Counted from the first letter of the stretch, positions 24,074 to 33,483 are shown. The stretch is 64,000 nucleotides of DNA from Diaminobutyricimonas sp. LJ205 (GCF_009755725.1 NZ_CP046619.1:682001-746000); one strand, 5' to 3'. A program made the numbers and translations. Notes: generated from the letters alone by a model not told the origin.

Positions 24074-26062
24074 CTAGAAGCGTCCGCCTCGGCCGCCGCC
24101 GCGTGACGAGCCGCCGAAGCTGCGGCCGCCGCCGAAGCTGCCGCCGAAACCGCCGCGGGATCCGCCACCGCCGCCTCCGAAGCCGCCGAATCCGCCGCCG
24201 CCGAACCCGCCTGAGGAGCGGCCTCCGCCGCTCAGCATGCCGCCGATGATGCCGCCCAGAATGGCGCCGCCGATGTCGGTGCCCATTCCGCCGCCCATGC
24301 CGCCGAAGTTGCCCTGGCTGTACGGCCCGGCATCCGACTGTGCTGCCCGCAGCGCGTCCCGGGCCAGTGACTGCGCCCGCTGGGCGGAGGCCAGCGCGGT
24401 GAGCGGGTCGCTGCCGGCCGTCTCAACCGCATGCCGCAGGTAGCGCTCGGACTCGGCGGCCCGCGTTCGCGCCTCGGAGCCGACACCGCCGCGTCTCGTG
24501 GTGATGAAGTCGTTTGCCGCCGACAGGTCGCTGCGCGCGGCGGTGAGGGTGGCATCCAGCGCGGCGCGGGCGCGATCCAGCTGCGCCTGCCTGTCTCGTA
24601 CGGCCGCCAGTTGTGCGTCGAGCGCCGCGTGTGCGCGTTCGATCGCGGCGAGGCTGGTCACCGGATCCCCGGGATCCGCCGTGTCCAGGACTGAGCGTGC
24701 GGCCGCGGCGGCTGCCGCGAGGGCGCCGGTGTCGACGCCCTGGCTGCCGCGCGCGGCATCCGCTGCCGCGACATCGGCGGTCAAATCGGCGACGGATGCC
24801 GAGAGCCTGGTCCGCGCCTCGGCAAGTTGCCCGGCGTGGGTGTCGATCGCGTCCAGCAGTTGGCGGGCCTGATCGACCGCGGCCTGCGCCGACCGCACAT
24901 CAACGGCCGCCTCGCCCGCCCGTCCAGCGCCCAGACCGGCTCTGGCCTCGCCGAGCGCGGTGGCGACGAACGCCACCAGTCGCCGGGCCTGCTCGGGGTT
25001 GTCGCTGACCGGGGCGGTGGCATCCGCGCTGTATTCGCGCTGAGCGTCGGCCAGCCGGGCGTCGGCCTGTTCAAGTCGGGGTTCCAACGCGGCCCGAGCG
25101 GCGTCGATCTCGCCGATCAGTGCGGGCGCGTTCTGCTCAACCTCGCGCAGCTCATCGAAGGCGTCCGCCTGCTCGTCCAGTTGCGCGTCGGCAGCCTGAC
25201 AGAGTTCAATGATCTGCTCGCGCCACGCCTGCGCCTGTTCCGGGCTGTCCGGTTCGTGGTCGTCGAGTTTCTGCCGCAGCGTGAAAGCGTGCCCTACTTT
25301 GTTCCTGGCCTCGCTCAGGGCGTTGCGGAACGGGGCCACCGCTTCTTCGCCGAACTGGGCAACGGCGAAGCCGAGTTCCTGCTCGCTGGTCTTCAGATAG
25401 TCGTCGAGTTCGACGAGCAAGCTGCCGGCACGCTGGTCGAGTTCCTCGACGCTTGCCTTCTGCGCCGCGATGCGGGTCCGCTCCTTGTTGCGTTTGCGAA
25501 CCCGCAGCCAGATGAGCACGCCCACGATGACAAGGGCGATCACCCCGACGGCCAGCCAGGGGAAGCCGGGGCCGGTACGTGCTTCGCGCAGGCCATCGGC
25601 GTAGGCGACGATCGCGCCCGACCAGTCACTGGCTGACAAGGCGGGCAGCAGGTCTTCGTTCTCGATCTCAACCATCTGCTCGGTGCTGAGCGGGAACGCG
25701 GTGGATACGTCGACCTGATAGATCCGATCGGTCACCGCGATCGCGAGGAGCACGTCGTTGTCGCCGAGTTGGTTCAGTTGGGCGGTCTCAATCGCCCACT
25801 GCTGCCGGTCGGTCGGGTTGGTGAACTGATCGACCAGCACGACGTACAGTCCGAGGTCGGTGTCGGCCATCAGCCGGTCGATGGCGGTCAGCGCCTCAGA
25901 GCCATCTCCGAGCACATTCGCGGTGTCGAGGATGTACTCGCCCTCGAGTTCCGGCGGATCCGTGGCCTGGGCGGCCGCCGGCGCGCCGAGCAGGAATACC
26001 GCCGCGAGCAACACCGTCAGGGCCCGTTGAATTCGTCCCCGTCGTAGCCCAGGCTCGCGCAT
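24074..26062 (-). CDS. TPM-domain membrane protein with coiled coil and Gly-rich tail
   Basis: 662 residues. It contains a signal peptide (about 13-33, LTVLLAAVFLLGAPAAAQA), an extracytoplasmic TPM domain (about 40-155, formerly DUF477), one membrane segment near 170-187, a long coiled-coil and helical cytoplasmic region (about 200-590), and a C-terminal tail made mostly of Gly, Ser, Arg and Phe. TPM proteins such as the photosystem II repair phosphatase give no direct function here. Position before pspA suggests a shared role in membrane stress. The Gly/Phe/Arg tail is low complexity and might mediate condensation or assembly. Confidence 0.82.
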   Translation of the reverse strand: MREPGLRRGRIQRALTVLLAAVFLLGAPAAAQATDPPELEGEYILDTANVLGDGSEALTAIDRLMADTDLGLYVVLVDQFTNPTDRQQWAIETAQLNQLGDNDVLLAIAVTDRIYQVDVSTAFPLSTEQMVEIENEDLLPALSASDWSGAIVAYADGLREARTGPGFPWLAVGVIALVIVGVLIWLRVRKRNKERTRIAAQKASVEELDQRAGSLLVELDDYLKTSEQELGFAVAQFGEEAVAPFRNALSEARNKVGHAFTLRQKLDDHEPDSPEQAQAWREQIIELCQAADAQLDEQADAFDELREVEQNAPALIGEIDAARAALEPRLEQADARLADAQREYSADATAPVSDNPEQARRLVAFVATALGEARAGLGAGRAGEAAVDVRSAQAAVDQARQLLDAIDTHAGQLAEARTRLSASVADLTADVAAADAARGSQGVDTGALAAAAAAARSVLDTADPGDPVTSLAAIERAHAALDAQLAAVRDRQAQLDRARAALDATLTAARSDLSAANDFITTRRGGVGSEARTRAAESERYLRHAVETAGSDPLTALASAQRAQSLARDALRAAQSDAGPYSQGNFGGMGGGMGTDIGGAILGGIIGGMLSGGGRSSGGFGGGGFGGFGGGGGGSRGGFGGSFGGGRSFGGSSRGGGRGGRF

Positions 26063-26103
26063 CCTCGGAGTCTAGCGACCGGCGCTGACCGTATGGTGAG
26101 GAT

Positions 26104-26871
26104 TTATTTGAGCGTGATGTTGGCCGGTGTGCCGACGAATTGCAGGGCGCTGCCGTCTGCGAAAGTCAGGTCGATTGCCGCGGACAGCTGGTACAGCCCC
26201 GGCTCGGCCGCAGGGAGCGTCGCCGGGTCAGCATCCAGCTCGGCCTCGCTGAGGCATTGGATCGGCGTGAACGAAGCGGGCCAGCTGTGCGACTGGCCGG
26301 GCTCGAGCGCGATCTCGGCGAGCGACAGGATCATCGGCCCGCTGGTGTGCCAGAGCACGCGGCCATCCTGCGAGAGCGTGACCGGGGCAACTGCCGGGCT
26401 GCTGGCCTGGAGCGGCTCATCGCCGGTGTTGGTCAGGATGACCGTGCCCTCCACGGGTCCGGAGCCCGTGCTCGCCTCAGTGGGGAACTCGGTGGTGAGA
26501 CTCAGTCCTGGGTAGTCAGTCGCGGCGGCGAGGGTTCCGCCGCACGGGTTCACGGTATCCGCGGCTCCGGTGGGGGCACCCGACGGCATGGACCCTGCCT
26601 GGTCGGAGGCGGACTCGGGAGCACTGCTGGCCGACTCCGATGCTGGAGACATCAGGCGGAAGCCCTGGATGCCCTGGACACCAGCGACGGCGATCCCGAC
26701 CGCGGCCAGCGAAAACGCCCCGCCCGCGGCGACCAGCCGTGGAGCGCGCCGCCGGCGACTGCGCCGCACTACCGCGGTGGCGTCGACAGCTGGCAGGGCG
26801 GCGTGGGTGGCGCTGTCCGCGAGCAGTTCGCGGAACTTGGTCTCGGTGGCGTCGTGCTGATCAGAGGTCAT
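26104..26871 (-). CDS. Single-pass membrane protein, putative anti-sigma-like partner
   Basis: 255 residues. A cytoplasmic N-terminus of about 46 residues with an Arg-rich block (VVRRSRRRRAPR) precedes one membrane segment (about 48-70). A Ser/Pro/Gly/Ala-rich linker and an outside beta-rich domain with CGGTL and IQCLSE cysteines follow. Its start overlaps the stop of the sigma-factor gene by 11 bases, so they are co-expressed. Topology and position suggest an anti-sigma or sensor role, but no zinc-binding anti-sigma motif is visible. The outside domain resembles secreted domains described as DUF4232-like only loosely. Confidence 0.6.
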   Translation of the reverse strand: MTSDQHDATETKFRELLADSATHAALPAVDATAVVRRSRRRRAPRLVAAGGAFSLAAVGIAVAGVQGIQGFRLMSPASESASSAPESASDQAGSMPSGAPTGAADTVNPCGGTLAAATDYPGLSLTTEFPTEASTGSGPVEGTVILTNTGDEPLQASSPAVAPVTLSQDGRVLWHTSGPMILSLAEIALEPGQSHSWPASFTPIQCLSEAELDADPATLPAAEPGLYQLSAAIDLTFADGSALQFVGTPANITLK

Positions 26872-27403
26872 GGCCTGGTCCCGTCGTGATCGGGGCATCC
26901 GTTGCGTCGTTCTGCAGCGACACGGCCATCTTGGCCAGCCCATCGCTGAGGTAACGCTTGACGGTGCCCGGGCTGATGTCGAGCCATTCGGCGATATCGG
27001 AGACCTTGAGGTCTTCGTAGTACCGCAGCACCAGGCATGCTCGCTCGCGCGGGCTGAGTTTCATCAACTCGCCGTGCATGTCGATTCGGCTGTCGGTGGA
27101 TGCCGCGGAGGACTCGGCGATGTCGGGCACGAGAACGAGTGGGGCGACCTTGCGCCAGCGGGTGCGTCGGCGGCCGCCATCCAGGAACGAGTTCAGGATG
27201 GCGCGCCGCACGTACGCTTCCGCGCTGCTGACTGAGAAGCCGTTGCGCAGGCGGCTGAACGTTCGCACGAGGGCGTCCTGCACAAGGTCGGCGGCATCAT
27301 CCTGGCTGCCGGAGATCAGGTATGCGTAACGCGTGAGCGCGTCGCCGCGCTCGGCCACCAGTGTGGTGACCACCTGCTCCCAGCGGGCTGGACCGTCGGC
27401 CAC
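26861..27403 (-). CDS. SigE-family (SigE70) RNA polymerase sigma factor
   Basis: 180 residues of the ECF group. Region 2 is ALTRYAYLISGSQDDAADLVQD near residue 17, with the -10-recognising helix following. Region 4 is a C-terminal helix-turn-helix around 115-160 (LSPRERACLVLRYYEDLKV, then SDIAEWLDISPGTVKRYLS). GAGGAGGAAG precedes the GTG start. It directs RNA polymerase to promoters that cannot be read here. The downstream membrane gene is the likely regulator. Confidence 0.88.
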   Translation of the reverse strand: MADGPARWEQVVTTLVAERGDALTRYAYLISGSQDDAADLVQDALVRTFSRLRNGFSVSSAEAYVRRAILNSFLDGGRRRTRWRKVAPLVLVPDIAESSAASTDSRIDMHGELMKLSPRERACLVLRYYEDLKVSDIAEWLDISPGTVKRYLSDGLAKMAVSLQNDATDAPITTGPGHDL

Positions 27404-27468
27404 AGCTTCCTCCTCGTCGTCGTGTCTACCTTTGCAGACGCACGACTAGGCGAAAAGGTTGGGTCTGC

Positions 27469-29304
27469 TCAGTTGGTGAGGCGCTGGCGCAGCACGTCGA
27501 GTTGACGCTCTACGGCAGCGGGCACGCGTCCCTCGAACATGTCGAAGAAGGCCTGGGTGTCCTCGGCCTCGGACTTCCAGCTCTCCGGGTTGACCTCGAA
27601 CAGCTTCTCCATGGTTCCTGCGGGAAGCTCGAGGCCGTCGACGTTGATGCCGTCGCCCTCGGGCAGCCAGCCGATCGGGCTGTCTGTCGCGGTGGCATTG
27701 CCGTCGACCCGGTTCAGGATCCACTCCAGCACGCGGGAGTTCTCGCCGAAGCCCGGCCAGAGGAACTTGCCGTTCTCGTCCTTGCGGAACCAGTTCACCT
27801 GGAACACGCGCGGCACACGACCGGTTTGACGCAGGGTCTGGCCGACGTTCAGCCAGTGCTGCCAGTGGTCGGCCATGTTGTAGCCGCAGAACGGCAGCAT
27901 CGCGAACGGATCGCGACGCAGAGCTCCGACAGTGCCTTCGGCGGCCGCCGTCTGCTCCGAGGAGATCGTGGCACCCATAAAGACGCCATGCTCCCAATCG
28001 CGCGCCTCTACCACCAAGGGCGCGTTTGTGGCTCGGCGGCCGCCGAAGATGATTGCGTCGATGACGACGCCCTGCGGGTCCTCCCAGTCATCCGAGATCG
28101 TCGGGCACTGCTTGGCAGCGACCGTGAACCGGGAGTTGGGATGGGCAGCAGGAGTTCCTGAGGCAGGGTTCCAGGGGTTGCCCTGCCAGTCGATGAGGTT
28201 GTCTGGAGCCTTGTCGGTGAGGCCCTCCCACCAGACGTCGCCGTCCTCACGGAGTGCGACATTGGTGAAGATGGTGTTGCCCCACATGGTCTCGACCGCG
28301 GTCTCGTTGGTGGTGACACCGGTGCCGGGGGCGACGCCGAAGAAGCCGGCCTCGGGGTTGATCGCACGCAAGCGGCCATCCGCTCCTGGCTTCAGCCAGG
28401 CGATGTCGTCGCCGATGGTCTCGACCTTCCAGCCCGGGATGGTCGGCTTCAGCATCGCGAGGTTGGTCTTGCCGCAGGCGCTCGGGAAGGCGGCCGCGAG
28501 GTGGAACACCCGGCCAACCGGTGAGGTGATCTTCAGCAACAGCATGTGCTCGGCGAGCCAGCCCTCTTCGCGGGCGATCACCGAGGCGATCCGGAGCGCG
28601 AACGACTTCTTCGCGAGCAGCGCGTTGCCGCCGTAAGCGGAACCGAACGACCAGATCTCGCGGGTCTCGGGGAAGTGCGAGATGTACTTGGTGTCGTTGC
28701 ACGGCCAGGGCACGTCCACGTCGCCGTCGTTCAGCGGTGCGCCGACGGTGTGCACGGCGGGCACCCACTTGGTGTCTGCGGTGATCTGGCGGAGCGCCTG
28801 CTCGCCCATCCGGGTCATGATGCCGGTGCTGACGACCACGTAGGGCGAGTCGGTGACCTGCACGCCGAGCTTGGCGAGCGGCGAGCCGAGCGGGCCCATC
28901 GAGAACGGGATGACGTACATGGTGCGACCGCGCATGGCGCCGTCGAAGAGTTCGTCAAGGGTTTCGCGCATCTCGTCGGGCGCGATCCAGTTGTTGGTCG
29001 GGCCGGCATCCTCTTCTCGCTCGGAGCAGATGAAGGTGCGCGACTCAACGCGGGCGACGTCGTTCGGGTCGCTGCGAGCCAGGAAGCTGTAGGGGCGGTG
29101 CTCGGCGTTCAGACGGATGAGCGTTCCGTTGTCCACCATGAGGCGGGTCAGCCGGTCATGCTCGGCGGCGGAGCCGTCGACCCACTCGATTGCATCCGGC
29201 TGGGTGAGGGAGGCGATCTGTTCGACCCAGGCAACGACGCGGGGATCTGCATAGTCCGGGGCTCCGCCGGTTGTGGCGTTCCGTGTCAGCACTGGTGTCG
29301 ACAT
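27469..29304 (-). CDS. pckG: Phosphoenolpyruvate carboxykinase (GTP)
   Basis: Converts oxaloacetate and GTP to phosphoenolpyruvate, the gateway to gluconeogenesis, in the cytoplasm. The 611 residues show the GTP-type kinase-1a P-loop [13 protein letters not shown] with the hyper-reactive cysteine near residue 275, the metal/substrate motif [22 protein letters not shown] (partly quoted), and [19 protein letters not shown] near the C-terminus. AAAGGGA precedes the ATG at 29304; a frame 45 bases longer has poor signals. It diverges from a RamB-like regulator across 140 bases, a likely control link to acetate or carbon status. Confidence 0.95.
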   Translation of the reverse strand: MSTPVLTRNATTGGAPDYADPRVVAWVEQIASLTQPDAIEWVDGSAAEHDRLTRLMVDNGTLIRLNAEHRPYSFLARSDPNDVARVESRTFICSEREEDAGPTNNWIAPDEMRETLDELFDGAMRGRTMYVIPFSMGPLGSPLAKLGVQVTDSPYVVVSTGIMTRMGEQALRQITADTKWVPAVHTVGAPLNDGDVDVPWPCNDTKYISHFPETREIWSFGSAYGGNALLAKKSFALRIASVIAREEGWLAEHMLLLKITSPVGRVFHLAAAFPSACGKTNLAMLKPTIPGWKVETIGDDIAWLKPGADGRLRAINPEAGFFGVAPGTGVTTNETAVETMWGNTIFTNVALREDGDVWWEGLTDKAPDNLIDWQGNPWNPASGTPAAHPNSRFTVAAKQCPTISDDWEDPQGVVIDAIIFGGRRATNAPLVVEARDWEHGVFMGATISSEQTAAAEGTVGALRRDPFAMLPFCGYNMADHWQHWLNVGQTLRQTGRVPRVFQVNWFRKDENGKFLWPGFGENSRVLEWILNRVDGNATATDSPIGWLPEGDGINVDGLELPAGTMEKLFEVNPESWKSEAEDTQAFFDMFEGRVPAAVERQLDVLRQRLTN

Positions 29305-29393
29305 GCTGGTCCCTTTCATCGTTGAGTTGCGTGGAGCAACCGCTTCCAAAGGAATCGGTGTGTTTTCTAGACTGCACCCATCAGGACGGTCAT

Positions 29394-29425
29394 ATTCGCG
29401 ATAAGTGGCAGAAAGAACAGCGAAT
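29394..29425. promoter_or_regulatory. Inverted repeat in the pckG-ramB divergent promoter
   Basis: ATTCGC (29394-29399) and GCGAAT (29420-29425) are inverted repeats separated by 20 bases, lying just before the ramB -10 element (TAGGCT, 29433-29438). A control site for RamB autoregulation or pckG is plausible. I did not find the published Corynebacterium RamB consensus. Confidence 0.35.
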
Positions 29426-29432
29426 GTTTCGG

Positions 29433-29438
29433 TAGGCT
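29433..29438 (+). promoter_or_regulatory. -10 element of ramB (leaderless)
   Basis: TAGGCT ends 6 bases before the GTG start at 29445. No ribosome site is visible, which supports a leaderless transcript. Confidence 0.5.
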
Positions 29439-29444
29439 GAAGTT

Positions 29445-30878
29445 GTGAACGATCTTGTGACTCTCGGTCAGCGGATTCGGCATTTCCGGAACGCCACCGG
29501 GTTGACCCTCGACCAGCTCGGTTCCGCCGTCGGTATCGCTGGCAGCCAGCTCTCCCTTATGGAGAACGGCAAGCGGGAACCGCGGATCTCGCTGCTCACC
29601 GGAATCGCGCAAACCCTCGGCGTGCAGGTGGCGGACCTGTTGGATGCCTCGCCGCCGAACGCGCGGGCCGCGCTCGAGATCGAACTGGACCGCTCCCAGC
29701 ACGGCGCGGTCTATGGTGCGCTCGGGCTGCCCGTGCTGCGGGCCGGCAAGTCGATGAGCGACGAGACCCTTGAGGCGCTGGTCGGGTTGCACCGGGAGCT
29801 CGCCCGCCGGGCGCGGGAGGCGATCGCGACGCCCGAGGAGGCGCGCCGGGCGAACACCGAGCAGCGGCTGCACATGCGGACGCTGAACAACTACCACCCG
29901 GAAATTGAGGAGCTTGCGCAGGAGCGGCTTCGAAGCGTCGGGCACAGCACGGGTGCGCTGACGCACCGGTCGGTTAGCCGGATGGCCCAGGACCTCGGTT
30001 TCGAGCTGGTCTACGTGAACGACCTGCCGCATTCGGCCCGGTCGGTCACCGACCTCGAGAACGGTCGGATCTATCTTCCGCCGGCGTCGATTCCCGGCGG
30101 GCATGGCCTGCGTTCGATGGCATTGCAGGCGATCGCGCACCGTCTGCTCGGCCACGAGGAGCCGTCGAGCTACGCCGAGTTCCTCAGGCAGCGGCTGGAG
30201 ATCAACTATTTCGCGGCGGCCTGCCTGATGCCGCTCAAGCAGTCGGTGGACTTCCTCAGCGCGGCGAAGGCCGACCGGAACCTCGCTGTCGAGGACTTCC
30301 GTGATGCGTTCGGGGTCACCCACGAGGCTGCCGCACTGCGCTTCACCAACCTCGCGACATCCCACCTCGACATGACCTGCCACTTCCTCCGCGTCGGCGA
30401 CGACGGCGCCGTGTACAAGGGGTACGAGAACGACGGGTTGAGGCTGCCGGTCGACGTCACCGGCTCAATGGAAGGCCAGCTGGTCTGCCGATTCTGGAGC
30501 GGGCGCAAGGCGTTCGCGCGCACGAACCGCACCACCGAGTTCTACCAATACACCGACACCCCGGAGGGTACCTTCTGGGAGTCGACGCAGATCGGCTCGG
30601 GCACCGGAGACGAGTTCTCGATCACGGTCGGGGTGCCGTTCAACGACGCCAAGTGGTTCCGTGGTCGGGAGACCACCGACCGTGAGCAGTCGCGCTGTCC
30701 GGACGAGAGCTGCTGCCGTCGGCCGCCGGAACAGCTCACCGAGCACTGGCGGGGCAAGGCCTGGTCGAGTGCGCGCCTGCACGCGCACATCCTGTCGCCG
30801 CTGCCGTCGGGTACCTTCCCGGGAGTCGACGACCGTGAGCTGTACGAGTTCCTGGAGGCGCACTCCGCGTCGGCGTGA
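29445..30878 (+). CDS. ramB: RamB-like XRE regulator with ImmA/IrrE-like and DUF2083 domains
   Basis: 477 residues. An N-terminal XRE helix-turn-helix (about 8-62, [19 protein letters not shown]) is followed by a metallopeptidase-like IrrE/ImmA (DUF955) region around 180-300 and a C-terminal DUF2083 domain with the cysteine cluster CPDESCCRR near 424. This architecture is that of RamB and of short-chain fatty acyl-CoA-type regulators. RamB in Corynebacterium controls acetate and glyoxylate genes. The adjacency to pckG suggests control of gluconeogenesis. The HExxH of the peptidase is not intact (the region reads [11 protein letters not shown]), so it likely senses a metabolite rather than cleaves. 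Confidence 0.85.
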   Translation: MNDLVTLGQRIRHFRNATGLTLDQLGSAVGIAGSQLSLMENGKREPRISLLTGIAQTLGVQVADLLDASPPNARAALEIELDRSQHGAVYGALGLPVLRAGKSMSDETLEALVGLHRELARRAREAIATPEEARRANTEQRLHMRTLNNYHPEIEELAQERLRSVGHSTGALTHRSVSRMAQDLGFELVYVNDLPHSARSVTDLENGRIYLPPASIPGGHGLRSMALQAIAHRLLGHEEPSSYAEFLRQRLEINYFAAACLMPLKQSVDFLSAAKADRNLAVEDFRDAFGVTHEAAALRFTNLATSHLDMTCHFLRVGDDGAVYKGYENDGLRLPVDVTGSMEGQLVCRFWSGRKAFARTNRTTEFYQYTDTPEGTFWESTQIGSGTGDEFSITVGVPFNDAKWFRGRETTDREQSRCPDESCCRRPPEQLTEHWRGKAWSSARLHAHILSPLPSGTFPGVDDRELYEFLEAHSASA

Positions 30879-30956
30879 CCGTCGCCCGTGCAAAGTGCCG
30901 CTGGTCGCGCAGTTCTGGTGGCTGCACCGGTCGGAATACCTTCAGGCGTCGGGTGG

Positions 30957-30962
30957 TTATAT
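30957..30962 (+). promoter_or_regulatory. -10 element of trxA (leaderless)
   Basis: TTATAT ends 6 bases before the ATG at 30969, and no ribosome site is present. It supports this start over a frame that begins 81 bases upstream. Confidence 0.5.
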
Positions 30963-30968
30963 CTGCTT

Positions 30969-31355
30969 ATGGCAACCATCGAAGTTACCGAACAGAACCT
31001 GACCGACACGATCTCGAACAACGAGATCGTGTTCCTCGACTTCTGGGCTGACTGGTGCGGCCCGTGCCGCGCGTTCGCGCCCGTTTATGACCAGACATCC
31101 GAAAAGCACTCCGACGTTGTCTTCGGCAAGGTCGACACTGAGAAGGAGCAGCAGCTCGCTGCCGCTGCCGGCATCCGCTCGATCCCGACCCTGATGGCGT
31201 TCCGCGACAACGTCCTCGTCTTCTCGCAGCCCGGTGCGCTGAACGGCCAGCAGTTTGAACAGCTGGTTGAGTCCGTCAAGGGCCTGGACATGGAGAAGGT
31301 GCACGCAGACATCGCCCGGCAGAAGGCCGAGGCTGAGGCTGAGGTCGCTCAGTAA
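30969..31355 (+). CDS. trxA: Thioredoxin
   Basis: 128 residues. The thioredoxin fold is complete, with the redox motif WADWCGPCRAF (C30, C33) and the cis-proline IRSIPTLMAF near 75. It reduces protein disulfides in the cytoplasm, using electrons from thioredoxin reductase (not in this window). The C-terminus is about 20 residues longer than E. coli thioredoxin, ending in a charged Glu/Ala-rich helix. A GC-rich hairpin with a T-tract closes the unit. Confidence 0.93.
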   Translation: MATIEVTEQNLTDTISNNEIVFLDFWADWCGPCRAFAPVYDQTSEKHSDVVFGKVDTEKEQQLAAAAGIRSIPTLMAFRDNVLVFSQPGALNGQQFEQLVESVKGLDMEKVHADIARQKAEAEAEVAQ

Positions 31356-31364
31356 CACGCGCTG

Positions 31365-31389
31365 AAGCGCTGCATGGCGCGGCGCTTTT
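31365..31389 (+). terminator. trxA terminator
   Basis: AAGCGC (31365-31370) and GCGCTT (31382-31387) form a stem followed by T-rich TTTTCGTTT, a plausible intrinsic terminator 10 bases after the trxA stop. Confidence 0.6.
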
Positions 31390-31393
31390 CGTT

Positions 31394-31427
31394 TGGGGAC
31401 TCGGTTCGACTGGGGACTCGGTTCGAC
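31394..31427. repeat. Two tandem 17-bp copies
   Basis: TGGGGACTCGGTTCGAC occurs at 31394-31410 and 31411-31427, between the trxA terminator and the end of the convergent Nudix gene. It is one of several short tandem duplications in the window. Confidence 0.85.
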
Positions 31428-31437
31428 GGCCGTGCAG

Positions 31438-31917
31438 TCAGTCGAACAGACGGATGAGCGCGTCGAGAATCGGCAGCTGACCGCGAACGAGTTTCAGGCG
31501 AGCCTCCGCCTCCGGAAACCAGCGGGCGTCGTCGATCTCGGGAAAGTCGCGGACTCGTCCGGACCCTTTCGGCCATTCCAGCGAGAAGGTGTTGCTCGCT
31601 ATCCTGGCCGGCTCGAATTCGGTCTGTGCCGCGAACGCGGTGATCAGCTTGCCGGAGTTCTGGCGGAAGGTGCCCAGCAACCGGTAGTCGGCGTCCGGTG
31701 CCGCCTCGCCGATTTCCTCGGCGAACTCGCGTCGGGCGGCGAGCAGCGGATCCTCGCGGTCCGGGTCGAACTCGCCCTTCGGGATCGACCACGCATGCTC
31801 GTCCTTCCGCGCCCAGAACGGTCCGCCCATGTGCGCGATCCAGACCTCAAGCGCCTCGCCCGGCGGCCGGGCGTCGTCGAACCGGTAGAGCAGGATGCCT
31901 GCGCTGTGCACCGTCAC
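31438..31917 (-). CDS. Nudix hydrolase
   Basis: 159 residues when started at the GTG at 31917. The Nudix box is GEFDPDREDPLLAARREF with AEEIGE following, which has one extra residue between the first Gly and Glu than the usual spacing. The PKGE lead-in is typical of the Ap4A/MutT-like subgroup that hydrolyses nucleoside diphosphates linked to another group. A -10-like CACACT ends 6 bases before the GTG, which supports a leaderless start; a longer open frame to 32091 would overlap the divergent hydrolase gene. Substrate unknown. Confidence 0.75.
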   Translation of the reverse strand: MTVHSAGILLYRFDDARPPGEALEVWIAHMGGPFWARKDEHAWSIPKGEFDPDREDPLLAARREFAEEIGEAAPDADYRLLGTFRQNSGKLITAFAAQTEFEPARIASNTFSLEWPKGSGRVRDFPEIDDARWFPEAEARLKLVRGQLPILDALIRLFD

Positions 31918-31986
31918 CAACCCAGTGTGCACCCGCCTCAGTTGCGGTCTGTGGTATCCCTTCACTTTGGTGTCGGACGCCCGGCG

Positions 31987-31992
31987 TAGTGT
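31987..31992 (+). promoter_or_regulatory. -10 element of the alpha/beta hydrolase gene (leaderless)
   Basis: TAGTGT ends 6 bases before the ATG at 31999, with no ribosome site present. Confidence 0.5.
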
Positions 31993-31998
31993 TCCGGC

Positions 31999-32703
31999 AT
32001 GGATATCGTTCTCGTCCCTGGATTCTGGCTGGATGCGTCCTCGTGGGCGGAGGTGACGCCGCCGCTGGTCGCAGCCGGGCATCGTGTTCATCCCCTCACG
32101 CTGCCCGGTCTGGAGTCAGCGGATGCCCCGCGCGCGCACATCGGACTGCGCGACCACGTCGATGCGGTGGTCGCGGCCATCGACGCTCTCGAGGGCCCAG
32201 TGGTCCTGGTCGGGCACTCCGGCGGTGGCGCGATCATCTACGCCGCCTCCGACGCGCGACCCGACCGGGTTGCCCGAGCGATCTATGTGGACAGCGGCCC
32301 CCTGGGGGAGGGTGGGGTTATCAACGACGAGCTGCCCGAGGAAGGCGACGAGATCCCGCTGCCCGCCTGGGAGGTGTTCGATGACGAAGACCTGGTCGGC
32401 CTGGACGACGATCTGCGGGCGGCGTTCCGGGCGCGAGCCATCCCCCAACCCAAGCGCGTCGCCAGCGACAAGCAGCAGCTGAGCGACGAGCGTCGCTTCG
32501 ACGTGCCATCGACGATCATCGCGTGCGAGTTCCCGTCGTCGATGCTGACTGAGATGATCGCCGGTGGTCACCCATACACGGCCGAACTCGCGCGACTGAA
32601 GAACGTCCAGTATGTCGATCTGCCGACCGGGCACTGGCCCCAGTTCACCAAGCCAGCCGAGCTCGGCGAGGCCATTCTGGCCGCCGTCGACCGGACGGCG
32701 TGA
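31999..32703 (+). CDS. Alpha/beta hydrolase
   Basis: 234 residues with the alpha/beta-hydrolase fold: the N-terminal VLVPGFWLDASSWAEV oxyanion-loop start, the nucleophile elbow VLVGHSGGGAII near residue 72, and the catalytic histidine in LPTGHWPQF near 216. It is a cytoplasmic esterase or related hydrolase; the substrate is not readable. Its leaderless start lies in an 81-base divergent gap with the Nudix gene. Confidence 0.82.
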   Translation: MDIVLVPGFWLDASSWAEVTPPLVAAGHRVHPLTLPGLESADAPRAHIGLRDHVDAVVAAIDALEGPVVLVGHSGGGAIIYAASDARPDRVARAIYVDSGPLGEGGVINDELPEEGDEIPLPAWEVFDDEDLVGLDDDLRAAFRARAIPQPKRVASDKQQLSDERRFDVPSTIIACEFPSSMLTEMIAGGHPYTAELARLKNVQYVDLPTGHWPQFTKPAELGEAILAAVDRTA

Positions 32704-32846
32704 GCGAGCTTACTGATCCCCAGCAAGCGGCCGGTGTTAGGGTCTCGCCGCCTCCGGATGGCCGGATGGCGTGAACGAGGCCACTGCAATATGAATAGTG
32801 TTCGTGACATGAACTGTGTCGACGAGGTAATTGGAGGGCGGCAATC

Positions 32847-33437
32847 ATGAGCGACGACATCCTGAAGCGACACCTGCACCGGTATCTCATTGCCGGGCGG
32901 GAAGCGTTGCTCTGGAAGCTCGACGGTTTGTCTGAGTACGACATCCGTCGACCACTGGTGCCCACCGGGACGAACCTGCTGGGGCTGGTCAAGCACCTTG
33001 CGGGAGTGGAGGCGGGCTATCTCGGCGACGTCTTCGGTCGGCCGTTTCCCGAGTGGCTTCCATGGATGGACGACAGCGCCGAACCGAATTCGGACATGTG
33101 GGCGACTGTCGACGAGTCCAGGGAGTCGATCGTCGATCTCTACCGCCGGACCTGGGCCCACGGCGATGCGACCATCCAAGCGTTGTCGCTGGATGCGCCG
33201 GGCCAGGTGCCGTGGTGGGCGGAGGAGCGTCGGAACGTCACGCTCGAGCAGATCCTTGTTCACCTGATTGCCGAAACGCACCGGCACGCTGGCCATGCGG
33301 ACATTGTTCGTGAGCTGATCGACGGGGCGGCCGGATTACGCAAGGGCAACGAGAATCTGCCACCCAGTGACGTTGCCTGGTGGCAGGAATATCGTGAGCG
33401 TCTGGAAACGACTGCGCGGCAGGTAGGTGACCGCTGA
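32847..33437 (+). CDS. DinB-family (DUF664) protein
   Basis: 196 residues of the DinB four-helix bundle. The metal-binding histidines are plausible in LVKHLAGVEAGYLG near 50 and HLIAETHRHAGHADIV near 140-150. Members include mycothiol- or bacillithiol-dependent transferases and many unknown enzymes. The presence of mshA elsewhere in the window makes a thiol-linked role possible. GGAGGG lies about 9 bases before the ATG. A -10-like TAGTGT at 32796-32801 lies upstream. Confidence 0.78.
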   Translation: MSDDILKRHLHRYLIAGREALLWKLDGLSEYDIRRPLVPTGTNLLGLVKHLAGVEAGYLGDVFGRPFPEWLPWMDDSAEPNSDMWATVDESRESIVDLYRRTWAHGDATIQALSLDAPGQVPWWAEERRNVTLEQILVHLIAETHRHAGHADIVRELIDGAAGLRKGNENLPPSDVAWWQEYRERLETTARQVGDR

Positions 33438-33483
33438 ACTCTCGCGGGAGGCAGGCCTGGACCCGATCAGCTAGCGGTTGGTC

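Noticed and set aside
30120-30180. Active IrrE/ImmA metallopeptidase in the RamB-like protein
   Set aside because: The region reads [11 protein letters not shown], without an intact HExxH plus distal Glu, so peptidase activity is not supported.
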